From Anaerolineae bacterium (GTDB lineage Bacteria > Chloroflexota > Anaerolineae > B4-G1 > DUEL01): a DNA stretch of 64,000 bases. The stretch covers positions 98,331 to 162,330 of the forward strand of contig JANXCY010000001.1 in assembly GCA_025060135.1 (NCBI GenBank). Reading direction: 5' to 3'. The position numbers and the translations under genes are program-made. The notes under the pieces are model-generated. The model did not search any database. It worked only from the letters and a program-made list of their open reading frames with translations, and was not told the DNA's origin. Within the stretch, counting starts at the first letter, position 1; each line of letters opens with the position of its first letter. Of the stretch, positions 8,317 through 16,681 are shown piece by piece.

Positions 8317-11300
8317 ATGGAACGTCCGCTGACCTTCCAGGAAGTCATCCTGCGCCTGCAACAATTCTGGGCCGAGAGGGGATGTCTCCTCTGGCAGCCG
8401 TATAGCGAAAAAGTCGGCGCCGGGACGATGAATCCCGCCACTGTCCTGCGCGTCTTGGGGCCAGAGCCCTGGAACGTCGCCTATGTGGAACCCTCCTACC
8501 GCCCCGACGACGGCCGCTACGGCGAAAACCCCAACCGGATGCAGATGCACATCCAGTTCCAGGTCATCCTCAAGCCCGACCCGGGCAACCCCCAGGAAAT
8601 CTACCTCCAGAGCCTGGAGGCCCTGGGCATCCGCCGGGAGGAGCACGACATCCGCTTTGTGGAGGATAACTGGGAGAGCCCTGCCCTGGGTGCCTGGGGC
8701 CTGGGCTGGGAAGTGTGGCTGGATGGCCTGGAAATCACCCAGTTCACCTACTTCCAGCAGTCCGGCGGCCTGACGCTGGACCCACCCGCTGTGGAAATCA
8801 CCTACGGCCTGGAGCGCATCACCATGTTCCTCCAGCGGGTCCGCTCCGTCTGGGAGATAGATTGGGACGGCGTCCACACCTACGGCGATGTCTTCCTGAC
8901 CCCGGAAATCGAACACTGCCGCTATAATTTTGAACTGGCCGATATAGACGCTCTGCGCCGGATGTACGACCTCTATGAAAATGAGGCCCGCCGCTGTCTG
9001 GAGGCCGGGCTGGTGATTCCGGCTCACGACTACATCCTTCGCTGCTCCCACACCTTCAACCTGCTGGATTCTCGCGGCGCCGTCGGCGTTACGGAGCGGG
9101 CGGTCTTTTTCCGCCGGATGCGAGACCTGGCCCGCCAGGTCGCCCAGGCGTACGTGGCTCAGCGGGAAGGGGCGGGATTTCCCTGGCGGGCCCGCGCCCC
9201 CCGACAGGAAGCGCAGCCCGAGGGGACTCCACCGCCTCCCGCGCCTCACGGCCCGGCGACACTCCTTCTGGAAATCGGTACCGAGGAACTCCCGGCAGGC
9301 GACCTCTCCCTGGCCCTGAGCCAACTCCGGGAGCAGGCCCCGGCACTCCTGACGGAGGCCCGCCTGGAGTACGAAAACCTGCGCGTCCTGGGAACACCCC
9401 GAAGGCTGGCCCTGCTGGTGGACGGTCTGGCCCCCCGCCAGCGTCCGCTGGAAGAAGTGGTCAAAGGACCGCCGGTCCGTGCTGCCTTTGACGCTGAAGG
9501 CCGCCCCACGCCCGCCGCCGAGGGCTTCGCTCGCCGACAAGGCGTGGCCGTCTCCGACCTCCAGGTCCGGGAACTGGACGGTGGCCAGTACGTCGTCGCC
9601 CTTCGGCAGGTGGAAGGCCGTCCGACGCCGGAAGTGCTGATGGACCTCCTCCCCCGCCTGATTGCCAACCTGCGGTTCCCGTTGAGCATGCGCTGGAACG
9701 AGACCGGCGTCGCCTTCTCCCGTCCGATCCGCTGGCTGGTGGCCCTCCTGGGCGACCAGGTCATCCCCTTTGACTACGCCGGCCTCTCCAGTGGCCGCAC
9801 TACCCGGGGCTCCCGGCCCGAGGGTTCCCCGGACATCTCCCTGGCGCGCGCGGAGGAATACCTGGAGCAGATGCGGGCACACGGCATTCTGGTGGACCCC
9901 GAGGAGCGCCGCGCCGTCGTGGCCGCGCAGGCCGCTGCCCGGGCCGCCGAGGTGGGCGGGAAGGTGCCGGAAGACCCAGACCTCCTGGAAGAAGTAACCC
10001 ATCTGGTGGAGCAACCCACTGCCTTCCTGGGGCGGTTTGAGGAAGAGTACCTGCGCCTCCCCACCCAGGTCCTGGTTGCCGTGATGAAGAAACATCAGCG
10101 CTACTTCCCGGTCCTGGACAGAGATGGGCGGCTCCTGCCGTACTTCGTCGCCGTCCGCAACGGCGGGGAGGAGTATCTGGATGTCGTCCGGCGGGGCAAC
10201 GAGGAAGTCCTGCGGGCCCGCTTCGCCGATGCCGACTACTTCTACCGGGAAGATACCGCCCGACCGCTGGAATCCTTCCTACCCCGGCTGGGGACCCTCA
10301 CCTTCCAGGAGCAACTGGGCTCCATGCTGGATAAGGCCCGCCGTCTGGAGGCGCTGGTGCCGGAAGTGGCCCGCATGCTGGGCCTGTCGGAGGCGGAGAC
10401 GGCGGTGGCCCAACGCGCCGCGCATCTCTGCAAGGCTGACCTGGCGACCCAGATGGTGGTGGAGTTCACCAGCCTGCAGGGGGTGATGGGGCAGGAGTAC
10501 GCACTCAAATCCGGGGAGCCACCGGAGGTGGCCCAGGCCATCTGGGAGCACTACCTGCCCCGCTTCGCCGGGGACGCACTTCCCCAGACCCTTCCGGGTC
10601 TTGCCCTGGGCCTGGCGGACCGGCTGGACAGCCTGGCAGGCCTGTTTGCCGTGGGGCTGGTGCCCACCGGCTCCGCTGATCCCTATGGCCTGCGGCGGGA
10701 CGCGCTGGGGATGGTGCTGGCCCTGGTCGGCGCGCGACGGCCCTTCTCCATCCGCGCGGGGCTTTCGGCGGCGGCCCGTCTCCTGCCTGTAGAAGCCGAC
10801 CCGGCCGCGCTGGAGGCCGCGCTGGACTTCGTCGTCGGACGGCTGCGGGTCTACCTGCGGGAGCAGGGATTCCGCCACGACGTTGTGGAGGCCGTCCTGG
10901 CTGTCCGGGGCGACGACCCCTATCGGGCCCTCCTGGCAGTGGAGGCACTGAGCCGCTGGGTCGCGCGCACAGACTGGCCGCGCCTCCTGGATAACTACGC
11001 CCGCTGCGTCCGCATCACCCGCGACTTCACCCAACAGTTCACTCTGGACCCTGGCCGCTTTGTCCACCCGATAGAATGGGAATTGTACCATGCCTGGCGG
11101 GAAGCCCGCGAGCGGGTCCAGCCTGAGGGTTCAGTGGACGATTTCTTCGCTGCCTTCCTCCCGCTGGTGGATGGGATTGACCGCTTCTTTGCCCGGGAGA
11201 CGGGGGTGATGGTGATGGCGGAAGACCCGGCTCTCCGGGAGAACCGCCTGGCCCTTCTGCAGCACATCGTCGCCCTGGCCGATGGTATCGTGGACCTGAG

Positions 11301-11319
11301 CCGGATGGAGGGGTTCTGA
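8317..11319 (+). CDS. glyQS: Glycyl-tRNA synthetase, fused alpha and beta chains
   Basis: Charges tRNA-Gly with glycine. 1000 residues: residues 1 to about 300 are the whole alpha chain (GlyQ), with [35 protein letters not shown] and TYFQQSGG; residues about 300-325 are a Pro-rich linker ([13 protein letters not shown]); the rest is the beta chain (GlyS), starting [13 protein letters not shown] and including [30 protein letters not shown] and an anticodon-binding end. In most bacteria these are two genes (alpha2beta2); single-chain fusions are known in a few groups such as Chlamydia. No stop or frameshift separates the halves. The 214-base leader has no convincing T-box. Confidence 0.96.
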   Translation: MERPLTFQEVILRLQQFWAERGCLLWQPYSEKVGAGTMNPATVLRVLGPEPWNVAYVEPSYRPDDGRYGENPNRMQMHIQFQVILKPDPGNPQEIYLQSLEALGIRREEHDIRFVEDNWESPALGAWGLGWEVWLDGLEITQFTYFQQSGGLTLDPPAVEITYGLERITMFLQRVRSVWEIDWDGVHTYGDVFLTPEIEHCRYNFELADIDALRRMYDLYENEARRCLEAGLVIPAHDYILRCSHTFNLLDSRGAVGVTERAVFFRRMRDLARQVAQAYVAQREGAGFPWRARAPRQEAQPEGTPPPPAPHGPATLLLEIGTEELPAGDLSLALSQLREQAPALLTEARLEYENLRVLGTPRRLALLVDGLAPRQRPLEEVVKGPPVRAAFDAEGRPTPAAEGFARRQGVAVSDLQVRELDGGQYVVALRQVEGRPTPEVLMDLLPRLIANLRFPLSMRWNETGVAFSRPIRWLVALLGDQVIPFDYAGLSSGRTTRGSRPEGSPDISLARAEEYLEQMRAHGILVDPEERRAVVAAQAAARAAEVGGKVPEDPDLLEEVTHLVEQPTAFLGRFEEEYLRLPTQVLVAVMKKHQRYFPVLDRDGRLLPYFVAVRNGGEEYLDVVRRGNEEVLRARFADADYFYREDTARPLESFLPRLGTLTFQEQLGSMLDKARRLEALVPEVARMLGLSEAETAVAQRAAHLCKADLATQMVVEFTSLQGVMGQEYALKSGEPPEVAQAIWEHYLPRFAGDALPQTLPGLALGLADRLDSLAGLFAVGLVPTGSADPYGLRRDALGMVLALVGARRPFSIRAGLSAAARLLPVEADPAALEAALDFVVGRLRVYLREQGFRHDVVEAVLAVRGDDPYRALLAVEALSRWVARTDWPRLLDNYARCVRITRDFTQQFTLDPGRFVHPIEWELYHAWREARERVQPEGSVDDFFAAFLPLVDGIDRFFARETGVMVMAEDPALRENRLALLQHIVALADGIVDLSRMEGF

Positions 11320-11410
11320 AAGCCCGGAGAGCGCCACTTTTATGGCCGATGCCTCGATGCCGGGACTGGCCCTTCCGGGATTGCCAACCTACTGGAAGGA
11401 CACATGTGCC

Positions 11411-11443
11411 AAAGGGTATGGTAACGGTTTGCTTACCCTTTTG
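11411..11443 (+). terminator. Hairpin with T-rich end after glyQS
   Basis: aaagggta (11411-11418) pairs with tacccttt (11434-11441) around a 15-base loop and ends in ttttg. It lies 92 bases after the glyQS stop and just before the sensor-operon promoter, so it probably insulates the two units. Confidence 0.5.
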
Positions 11444-11459
11444 TAACGGTGGAAGAGAG

Positions 11460-11487
11460 ATGCCAACTTCGGGAAATGTGCTATAAT
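11460..11487 (+). promoter_or_regulatory. Promoter of the sensor-array operon
   Basis: TATAAT (11482-11487) preceded by TGC (extended -10) and, 16 bases upstream, ATGCCA (11460-11465). It resembles the TTGCCA / TGC-TATAAC promoter at 4506. It is the only strong promoter I can see before the 30 kb run of co-directed signalling genes. Confidence 0.65.
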
Positions 11488-11566
11488 TAGAGGTAAGTGG
11501 GAGCCTTCCGTCTGGAGGAGAACCTGCTGAGGTGTGCGGCTCATCTGGGGGGAGAAGGACGGAGAT

Positions 11567-11953
11567 ATGACGAGCCCGAAAATTCTGTATATAGAAGATA
11601 ACCCTGAAAACCGCCTGCTGGTACGGCGCATTCTGGAAGCTGAAGGGTATACCGTGGTGGAAGCCGTAGATGGTCCTTCTGGTCTGGAGGCGGCCCGGGC
11701 TCTTCCGCCTGACCTGATTCTCTTGGATATTAATCTGCCGGAAATGGATGGGTACGAACTGGTGGGGCGGTTGCGCCGTCTCCCGGGTCTGGCGACCACC
11801 CCCATCATCGCGCTGACGGCGTATGCTCTAAAGGGGGACCGGGAGCGCATTCTTGCGGCAGGTTGCGATGGGTATATTCAAAAGCCCATAGATGTGGATA
11901 GCTTACCGATGCAGGTTGCTGCTTTTCTCAAAAAACGAACCGGTTCCGATTGA
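11567..11953 (+). CDS. Single-domain response regulator (receiver only)
   Basis: A CheY/SpoO-F-like phosphoacceptor. 128 residues from ATG 11567, preceded by acggagat; an in-frame GTG at 11534 is less likely. The whole chain is one receiver domain: acidic pair in KILYIEDNPENRLLV, phosphorylated Asp54 in LILLDINLPEMDGYE, Thr in IIALTAYAL, and Lys in YIQKPIDVD. There is no output domain, so it must act by protein contact or in a phosphorelay. YIEDNP and NxLLVRRIL are typical of receivers paired with hybrid kinases. It is the first gene of the sensor operon, nine bases before a second receiver. Confidence 0.93.
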   Translation: MTSPKILYIEDNPENRLLVRRILEAEGYTVVEAVDGPSGLEAARALPPDLILLDINLPEMDGYELVGRLRRLPGLATTPIIALTAYALKGDRERILAAGCDGYIQKPIDVDSLPMQVAAFLKKRTGSD

Positions 11954-11962
11954 GGGAGCCCT

Positions 11963-12379
11963 ATGCCGCCGGTCAACCCACAGGATGCCACGGTTCTGGT
12001 GATTGAAGACAATCTGAATAACTTCCTGCTAATTGCCCGCCTGCTGGCCTTTGTAGGGGTGGGGCGCTGCGAATGGAAGGCTTCCGGATGGCAAGTGCTG
12101 GAATATGCGGAGACACTTCCGCATATAGACCTGATTTTGATGGACATTTTCCTTCCTGAACGGGATGGCTATGAAGCGTTGAGCCTGCTGCGGGCCGACC
12201 CACGGTTCAAAGATGTTCCCGTCATTGCGATTACCGCCGACGCCAGCCTGGAGAGTATGGAGCGGGCCCGCCAGGCTGGGTTTAACGGCTTCATTGGCAA
12301 GCCGATAGACCCCGACCGGTTCCCCGAACAAATCCGGCGTATTTTGCGGGGAGAGCCGGTCTGGGACCCGGGGATATAA
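11963..12379 (+). CDS. Second single-domain response regulator
   Basis: 138 residues, again one receiver: acidic patch in VLVIEDNLNNFLLIARLL, phosphorylated Asp61 in LILMDIFLPERDGYEAL, Thr in VIAITADASLE, Lys in FIGKPIDPDRFPEQI. It has an atypical short loop GVGRCEWKASGWQVLEYAE where most receivers have the alpha-1/beta-2 turn. The start ATG 11963 follows gagggagc. Together with the preceding gene it gives two phosphoacceptors for the histidine kinase that starts 140 bases later. It diverges clearly from the first receiver, so this is not a recent tandem copy. Confidence 0.92.
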   Translation: MPPVNPQDATVLVIEDNLNNFLLIARLLAFVGVGRCEWKASGWQVLEYAETLPHIDLILMDIFLPERDGYEALSLLRADPRFKDVPVIAITADASLESMERARQAGFNGFIGKPIDPDRFPEQIRRILRGEPVWDPGI

Positions 12380-12438
12380 GGCCGGAGACCATCGTATTGC
12401 ACCCATCGCGTGGAGCGACGGATTCCCACGATAGAAAC

Positions 12439-12467
12439 CTTCGCGTTCGTCCGTGAATCCGCGTCCC
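12439..12467. repeat. Dispersed TTCGCGTTC..CCGCGTCC intergenic repeat
   Basis: ccttcgcgttcgtccgtgaatccgcgtccc here is close to the reverse complement of ggacgcggatgaacgcggagggacgcga at 47073-47100. It lies in the 140-base gap before the kinase gene; no other signal is evident in that gap. Confidence 0.5.
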
Positions 12468-12519
12468 ATTTTCCAGAAGTTCGGGAAGCCGGCCGGGCAG
12501 TTGTGAGGGATTAACGGGT

Positions 12520-14844
12520 ATGGAAGCCTTTCAAGGGGCCGCCGGCCTGGAAGTACCCGGTGTGGGAATGCGCGGTGGCCTGGGACGGACCATCCTGACC
12601 GCCTTCCTAATCCTGGCCATTGTGCCACTCAGTCTCGTCAGCTGGTATGCCTCTACCCGCCACCGTCAGAACATCCAGGAGGAAGTCAGCGGCAAACTGG
12701 TAACCATTGCCGCTCTCAAAGAAGCCCAGATCACCCGCTGGCTGGAGGAGCAGGCCACGGCTCTGGCTGACCCTGACCTGCAGGCCGCTATCCGACAGGC
12801 CGCTGCGACCTCTCCCGGAGAGTTCCGTTCCCACCTGATTGCTCTGGCTTCCCAGAACGGCTTTGTTGACCTGGCCCTGGTGGGGCCTCAGGGGCGGGTG
12901 GAACAGGCTGGCGACCCTTCCTGGGAGGGGGACGTGGTCCCCTTCCCTTCTAACCCCGAAACCTTCGCGGTGCAGACCTCTTTGAACCCGGTGGGTCGAG
13001 GGCAGATTATTCTGACGGGGCCCCTAGGCTTCGCCCGCTGGCCCTATGTGGCGGCCCGGCTCTCTATGGAAGGACTGGACCGGATCCTGGAAGAGCGCAC
13101 CGGGCTGGGACATACGGGGGAGGCGTACCTGGTAGACCGTTCCGGGTTCGCGGTTCCTCAGAACCGTCGGCTTTCGGGGCCGGCGATTCAGGCAGTGCTG
13201 GCAGGTCAGAATGGGCAGGGCCTGTACCCGAACTACGCGGGTCGGCCAGTGATCGGTGTCTACCGGTGGCTTCCGGCTCTGGGTGTAGCCCTGATCGTAG
13301 AACAGACCCAGGAAGAGGCTTTCGCGAGCAACGAGAGCGTCACCGCAGCCGTCATCGCGGCTACCCTGGGAGTGGCTATCGCGACGGCAGCGATTGCGGC
13401 GGTCGTTACCCGCCAAATTACCCGCCCCGTGGTCCGGCTCACCGAATCCGCCCTCCACATCGCCGCCGGTGACCTTTCTCAGCGAGTGGACATCACCTCG
13501 CGGGATGAAATCGGTATCCTGGCGGATGTCTTTAACCGGATGGCAGCGGAACTGGAGATATTGTATAATGACCTGGAGGCAAAAGTTGCCGAGCGGACCC
13601 GTCTGCTCCAGCAGGCCAACTACCAGATTCAGCGGCGTGCCCTCCAGTTGCAGGCCAGCCTGGAAGTCGGGCAGGCGGTTACTTCAATTTTGGATCCTGA
13701 CACGCTTCTGGACCGGGTGGTGCGGGTGGTGCGGGACTGCTTTTACTACTCATATGTGGCCGTCTACACCACCGACGACTCGGGCAATGGCCTGGCCCTG
13801 CGGGCATCCGTAGGAGAAGCCGACCCGTTCCACGGGGAGCAGGTGCCCAGAGATTCGGCCGGTGCCGTAGGACAGGCGTTTCGAGATGGGCGTGCGGTGG
13901 TGGAAAGCCGCTCCGTTCCTCTCAAGGTCGGCCCCCCCCTTTCCTACGCCCGATCCGAAGTCGCCTTGCCCCTCCGCCTGGGCGATCGGGTGCTGGGTGT
14001 GCTGGACGTCCAGAGCACCCAGCCAGAGGCGTTTGATCAGGACGACGTGTCGGTCCTGCAGAACGTGGCCAACCAGGTGGCTATCGCGCTAGAAAACGCC
14101 CGGGCCTACGCACTGGAACGGGAAGCCGCCGAGCGGCTGCGGGAACTGGACCGTTCCAAGCGCCGCTTTCTGGCGAACATGTCCCATGAACTGCGGACAC
14201 CCTTGACCAACATCATCGGCTTTGCCCGCCTGATGCTGAAAGGCGTGGATGGTCCGCTTACCGACCAGCAACGATATGACCTGGAAATTATCTATCATAA
14301 TGGAGAGCATCTTCTGGGGCTGATTAACGATCTCTTGGATATTTCCCAGATTGAAGCGGGCCTGATGGAACTGGAGTTTCGGGAAGTGGACCTGAGTGAA
14401 CTGATTCGCAGCGTTATGGCGACAGCCAGCGCACTGGTGCGGGGGAAGCCGGTGGTGCTGAAAGAAGTGGTATCTCCCGACCTGCCCAGAGTGAAGGCCG
14501 ACCCGGCGCGCATTCGTCAGGTGCTATTGCGGCTCCTGACCAATGCTGCCAAATTCACTGACCAGGGCACCATCACGATCCAGGCGTGGCCTGCCGATGG
14601 AGAGGTCCGGATCAGCGTCAGCGATACCGGGATCGGTATCCCCCCGGAGTTCCGCGAGCGTATCTTTGAGCGTTTTGAGCAGGGCTTAATGGAAAACGGC
14701 CGTCGTCCCGATGGGGCTGGTCTGGGACTGGCGCTGAGCAAAGAATTCGTGGAGATGCACGGCGGACGCATCTGGGTGGAAAGTGAGGTGGGGAAGGGCT
14801 CTACCTTTACCTTCACCCTTCCTCAGGCCCCGCCCTCCGGATAA
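12520..14844 (+). CDS. Membrane sensor histidine kinase (dCache-HAMP-GAF-HisKA-HATPase)
   Basis: 774 residues. Order: TM1 about residues 20-42; an extracytoplasmic dCache-like domain about 43-265, with GHTGEAYLVDRSGF; TM2 about 268-293; HAMP about 293-350; a coiled coil; a GAF domain about 385-525 ending in QVAIALENARAYALE; HisKA with phospho-His556 in ANMSHELRTPLTNIIGF; HATPase with N box LLTNAAKFTDQG, G1 VSDTGIGIP and G2 GAGLGLALSKEF. All kinase motifs are intact, making it one of only two real kinases in the cluster. Likely partners are the two receivers just upstream. The start has no clear ribosome site. The ligand is unknown. Confidence 0.93.
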   Translation: MEAFQGAAGLEVPGVGMRGGLGRTILTAFLILAIVPLSLVSWYASTRHRQNIQEEVSGKLVTIAALKEAQITRWLEEQATALADPDLQAAIRQAAATSPGEFRSHLIALASQNGFVDLALVGPQGRVEQAGDPSWEGDVVPFPSNPETFAVQTSLNPVGRGQIILTGPLGFARWPYVAARLSMEGLDRILEERTGLGHTGEAYLVDRSGFAVPQNRRLSGPAIQAVLAGQNGQGLYPNYAGRPVIGVYRWLPALGVALIVEQTQEEAFASNESVTAAVIAATLGVAIATAAIAAVVTRQITRPVVRLTESALHIAAGDLSQRVDITSRDEIGILADVFNRMAAELEILYNDLEAKVAERTRLLQQANYQIQRRALQLQASLEVGQAVTSILDPDTLLDRVVRVVRDCFYYSYVAVYTTDDSGNGLALRASVGEADPFHGEQVPRDSAGAVGQAFRDGRAVVESRSVPLKVGPPLSYARSEVALPLRLGDRVLGVLDVQSTQPEAFDQDDVSVLQNVANQVAIALENARAYALEREAAERLRELDRSKRRFLANMSHELRTPLTNIIGFARLMLKGVDGPLTDQQRYDLEIIYHNGEHLLGLINDLLDISQIEAGLMELEFREVDLSELIRSVMATASALVRGKPVVLKEVVSPDLPRVKADPARIRQVLLRLLTNAAKFTDQGTITIQAWPADGEVRISVSDTGIGIPPEFRERIFERFEQGLMENGRRPDGAGLGLALSKEFVEMHGGRIWVESEVGKGSTFTFTLPQAPPSG

Positions 14845-14869
14845 CTGCGAACCCGAGGAGGAACAGGGA

Positions 14870-15793
14870 ATGGCTTTGACGTTTACCCGGGCGGAAATCT
14901 CCCAGATCGTGCTGGAAGAGGTCCAGAAGGCCATTACGGAAGACAAAAACTTCCGGTACTGGCTGATTGGTCTCCTGAACGAGGCCTTTCCCTCCCGGAT
15001 GGAACTTCAGCAGGTCATCCAGCAAATCCACGAGGAGACCGATCGGAAGATCGCGGCCTATCGGGAAGAGACCCGGCAGGAGATTGCGGCCTATCGGGAA
15101 GAGAGCGAACGGCGGCTGGAAGCATTCCGCCAGGAGATGGCGGCTCATCGGGAAGAGGTCCAGCGGCAACTGGAGGCTTTCCGCCAGGAGATGGCCGCCC
15201 TGCGGAGCGAATTCCAGCAGGAGATGGCCGCCCTGCGGAGCGAATTCCAGCAGGAGATGGCTAACCTACGGAGTGAATTCCAGCAGGAGATGGCCGCCCT
15301 GCGGAGCGAATTCCAGCAGGAGATGGCCGCCCTGCGGGAAGACTTTAACCGGCAGATGGCCACTCAGCGAAGCGAGTTTCAGCAGGCCATTGGTCGCCTG
15401 GAGGCGACCCTGGGTGCGCTGGGCGCCCGCTGGGGGATGATGGCGGAAGAAGCATTCCGGTCCGGCATGGCGGGCATCCTGAAAGACCGCCTCGGCTGGG
15501 AAGTGGAACGGTTCCTGGCCCCGGACCCGGAAGGGTTTGTCTTTGGCCATTCGGATCAGGTGGAAATTGACGTTGTGATCCACAATAGCGTCCACTGGCT
15601 GGTGGAAATTCGCTCCTCAATGAGCAAACCGGATATGTACACCTTTGTTCGGAAAGTCGCTTTCTATGAGCGGCTGCGGCAGGTCCGGGTGGACCGTCGC
15701 ATCGTGATTTCGCCGATGATCCACCCTCAGGCGATGGCGGTGGCGCGGGAGATGGGGATAGAAGTCTACACGTCGGTGTACGACGTCTCGTGA
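14870..15793 (+). CDS. Hendecad coiled-coil protein with PD-(D/E)XK-like domain (DUF3782-like), copy 1
   Basis: 307 residues from ATG 14870 (aggaggaacaggga upstream). Residues 1-45 are a small helical domain (EEVQKAITEDKNFRYWLIG). Residues about 50-170 form one long coiled coil of 11-residue repeats, including EFQQEMAALRS four times. Then comes a motif shared with the gene at 21158 (GARWGMMAEEAFRSGM) and an alpha/beta domain with a nuclease-like E...D...ExK layout: Glu in AEEAFR, Asp234 in VEIDVVI, Glu246 in VEIRSSM. The catalytic Lys position is Arg248 here, so activity is uncertain. Such DUF3782/DUF1626-type proteins occur in thermophiles and cyanobacteria, with no settled function. It sits 25 bases after the kinase. 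Confidence 0.8.
   Translation: MALTFTRAEISQIVLEEVQKAITEDKNFRYWLIGLLNEAFPSRMELQQVIQQIHEETDRKIAAYREETRQEIAAYREESERRLEAFRQEMAAHREEVQRQLEAFRQEMAALRSEFQQEMAALRSEFQQEMANLRSEFQQEMAALRSEFQQEMAALREDFNRQMATQRSEFQQAIGRLEATLGALGARWGMMAEEAFRSGMAGILKDRLGWEVERFLAPDPEGFVFGHSDQVEIDVVIHNSVHWLVEIRSSMSKPDMYTFVRKVAFYERLRQVRVDRRIVISPMIHPQAMAVAREMGIEVYTSVYDVS
15191..15322 (+). repeat. Four tandem 33-base units inside the coiled coil
   Basis: Units start at 15191, 15224, 15257 and 15290; a fifth at 15323 diverges halfway. Copies 1, 2 and 4 are the same at nearly every base, including silent positions; copy 3 has several changes (gctaacctacggagt). Each unit encodes 11 residues, MAALRSEFQQE. Confidence 0.9.
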
Positions 15794-15811
15794 CGGGTTG
15801 GGTGGCCGGTG

Positions 15812-16636
15812 ATGACCGCAGTGATTGCGATTGCCAACCACAAAGGTGGCGTGGCCAAGACGACGACCTGCCTGTCCCTTGGGGGGGCTCTGACTGAGCA
15901 GGGGTTCCAGGTCCTGGTGGTGGACCTGGACCCTCAGGCCCATCTGACCCTCTCCCTGGGTTTTCGCCCCGAGGAAATGCGGCATACGGTGGCTGAGGTG
16001 TTGCTGGAACAGCAATCCATCGTGGCCGTGAGCCGGGAAACCCAGGTGGCCGGGCTGGACCTGGTTCCTGCCAGCGGAGAACTGGTCATCTTGGATAAGG
16101 CCCTCTATGGACGCCCAGGCTACGAGTTTCGGCTGCGGGAAGCGCTGGCGCGTATGTCTCCGCTTTACGACTTTATCCTGATGGATTGCCCCCCTTCTTT
16201 CGGCACCATCACCCTCAACGCCCTGACCGCGGCCCACCTGCTGGTCATCCCCGTCCAGTGCGAGTATTATGCATGGCATTCCCTGCGCTCCATGCTGGAA
16301 TTGGTGACCCTGATCCGGGAGAAAACCAACCCCATACTCCGTTACCGACTTCTGGTAACGATGTTTGATGTGCGGAGCCGGGTCCACCGTTTGGTCTTGG
16401 AGCAGGTCCATCGGGTGTTCTCCAGTGCTGTCTTCCGAACCATCATTCAGGTGGACGCGCGCATCCGGGAAAGCCCTGCGCACGGTCTGCCCGTTGTCTA
16501 TTATGCTCCCAAGACCCGTGCCGCGATGCAGTATCGGGCTCTGGCAGAGGAGGTGGTGGCCACCCTGAGTTCTGCCAGGCCCCCGGTTGCTTCCCCTCCA
16601 CAGGTGCACCCAGTGGAGCAACCGGTGGAAGCGTGA
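15812..16636 (+). CDS. ParA/Soj-family ATPase without a ParB
   Basis: A deviant-Walker ATPase of the ParA/MinD superfamily, 274 residues. ATG 15812 is used; an adjoining GTG at 15809 is equally possible. Visible: the deviant Walker A HKGGVAKTTTCLSLG at residues 9-16, switch I VVDLDPQAHLTLSLG, and Walker B ILMDCPPSFGTITLNAL, plus PVQCEYYAWHSLRSM. The length and DPQ motif fit small Soj-like ParA proteins that dimerise on ATP and bind DNA or a scaffold nonspecifically. No parB or parS-like site is adjacent, and the gene is embedded among sensors 18 bases after the coiled-coil nuclease-like gene. A role in positioning a signalling cluster is a plausible inference. Confidence 0.9.
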   Translation: MTAVIAIANHKGGVAKTTTCLSLGGALTEQGFQVLVVDLDPQAHLTLSLGFRPEEMRHTVAEVLLEQQSIVAVSRETQVAGLDLVPASGELVILDKALYGRPGYEFRLREALARMSPLYDFILMDCPPSFGTITLNALTAAHLLVIPVQCEYYAWHSLRSMLELVTLIREKTNPILRYRLLVTMFDVRSRVHRLVLEQVHRVFSSAVFRTIIQVDARIRESPAHGLPVVYYAPKTRAAMQYRALAEEVVATLSSARPPVASPPQVHPVEQPVEA

Positions 16637-16681
16637 TAGCACTGCCCGCAGGTGCAGGGAAGGGATGAAGGAGTGAACCGT

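Noticed and set aside
15812..16636. Replication origin or chromosome partition locus
   Set aside because: Only a ParA gene is present. No parB, dnaA, parS-like sites or DnaA boxes were found around it.
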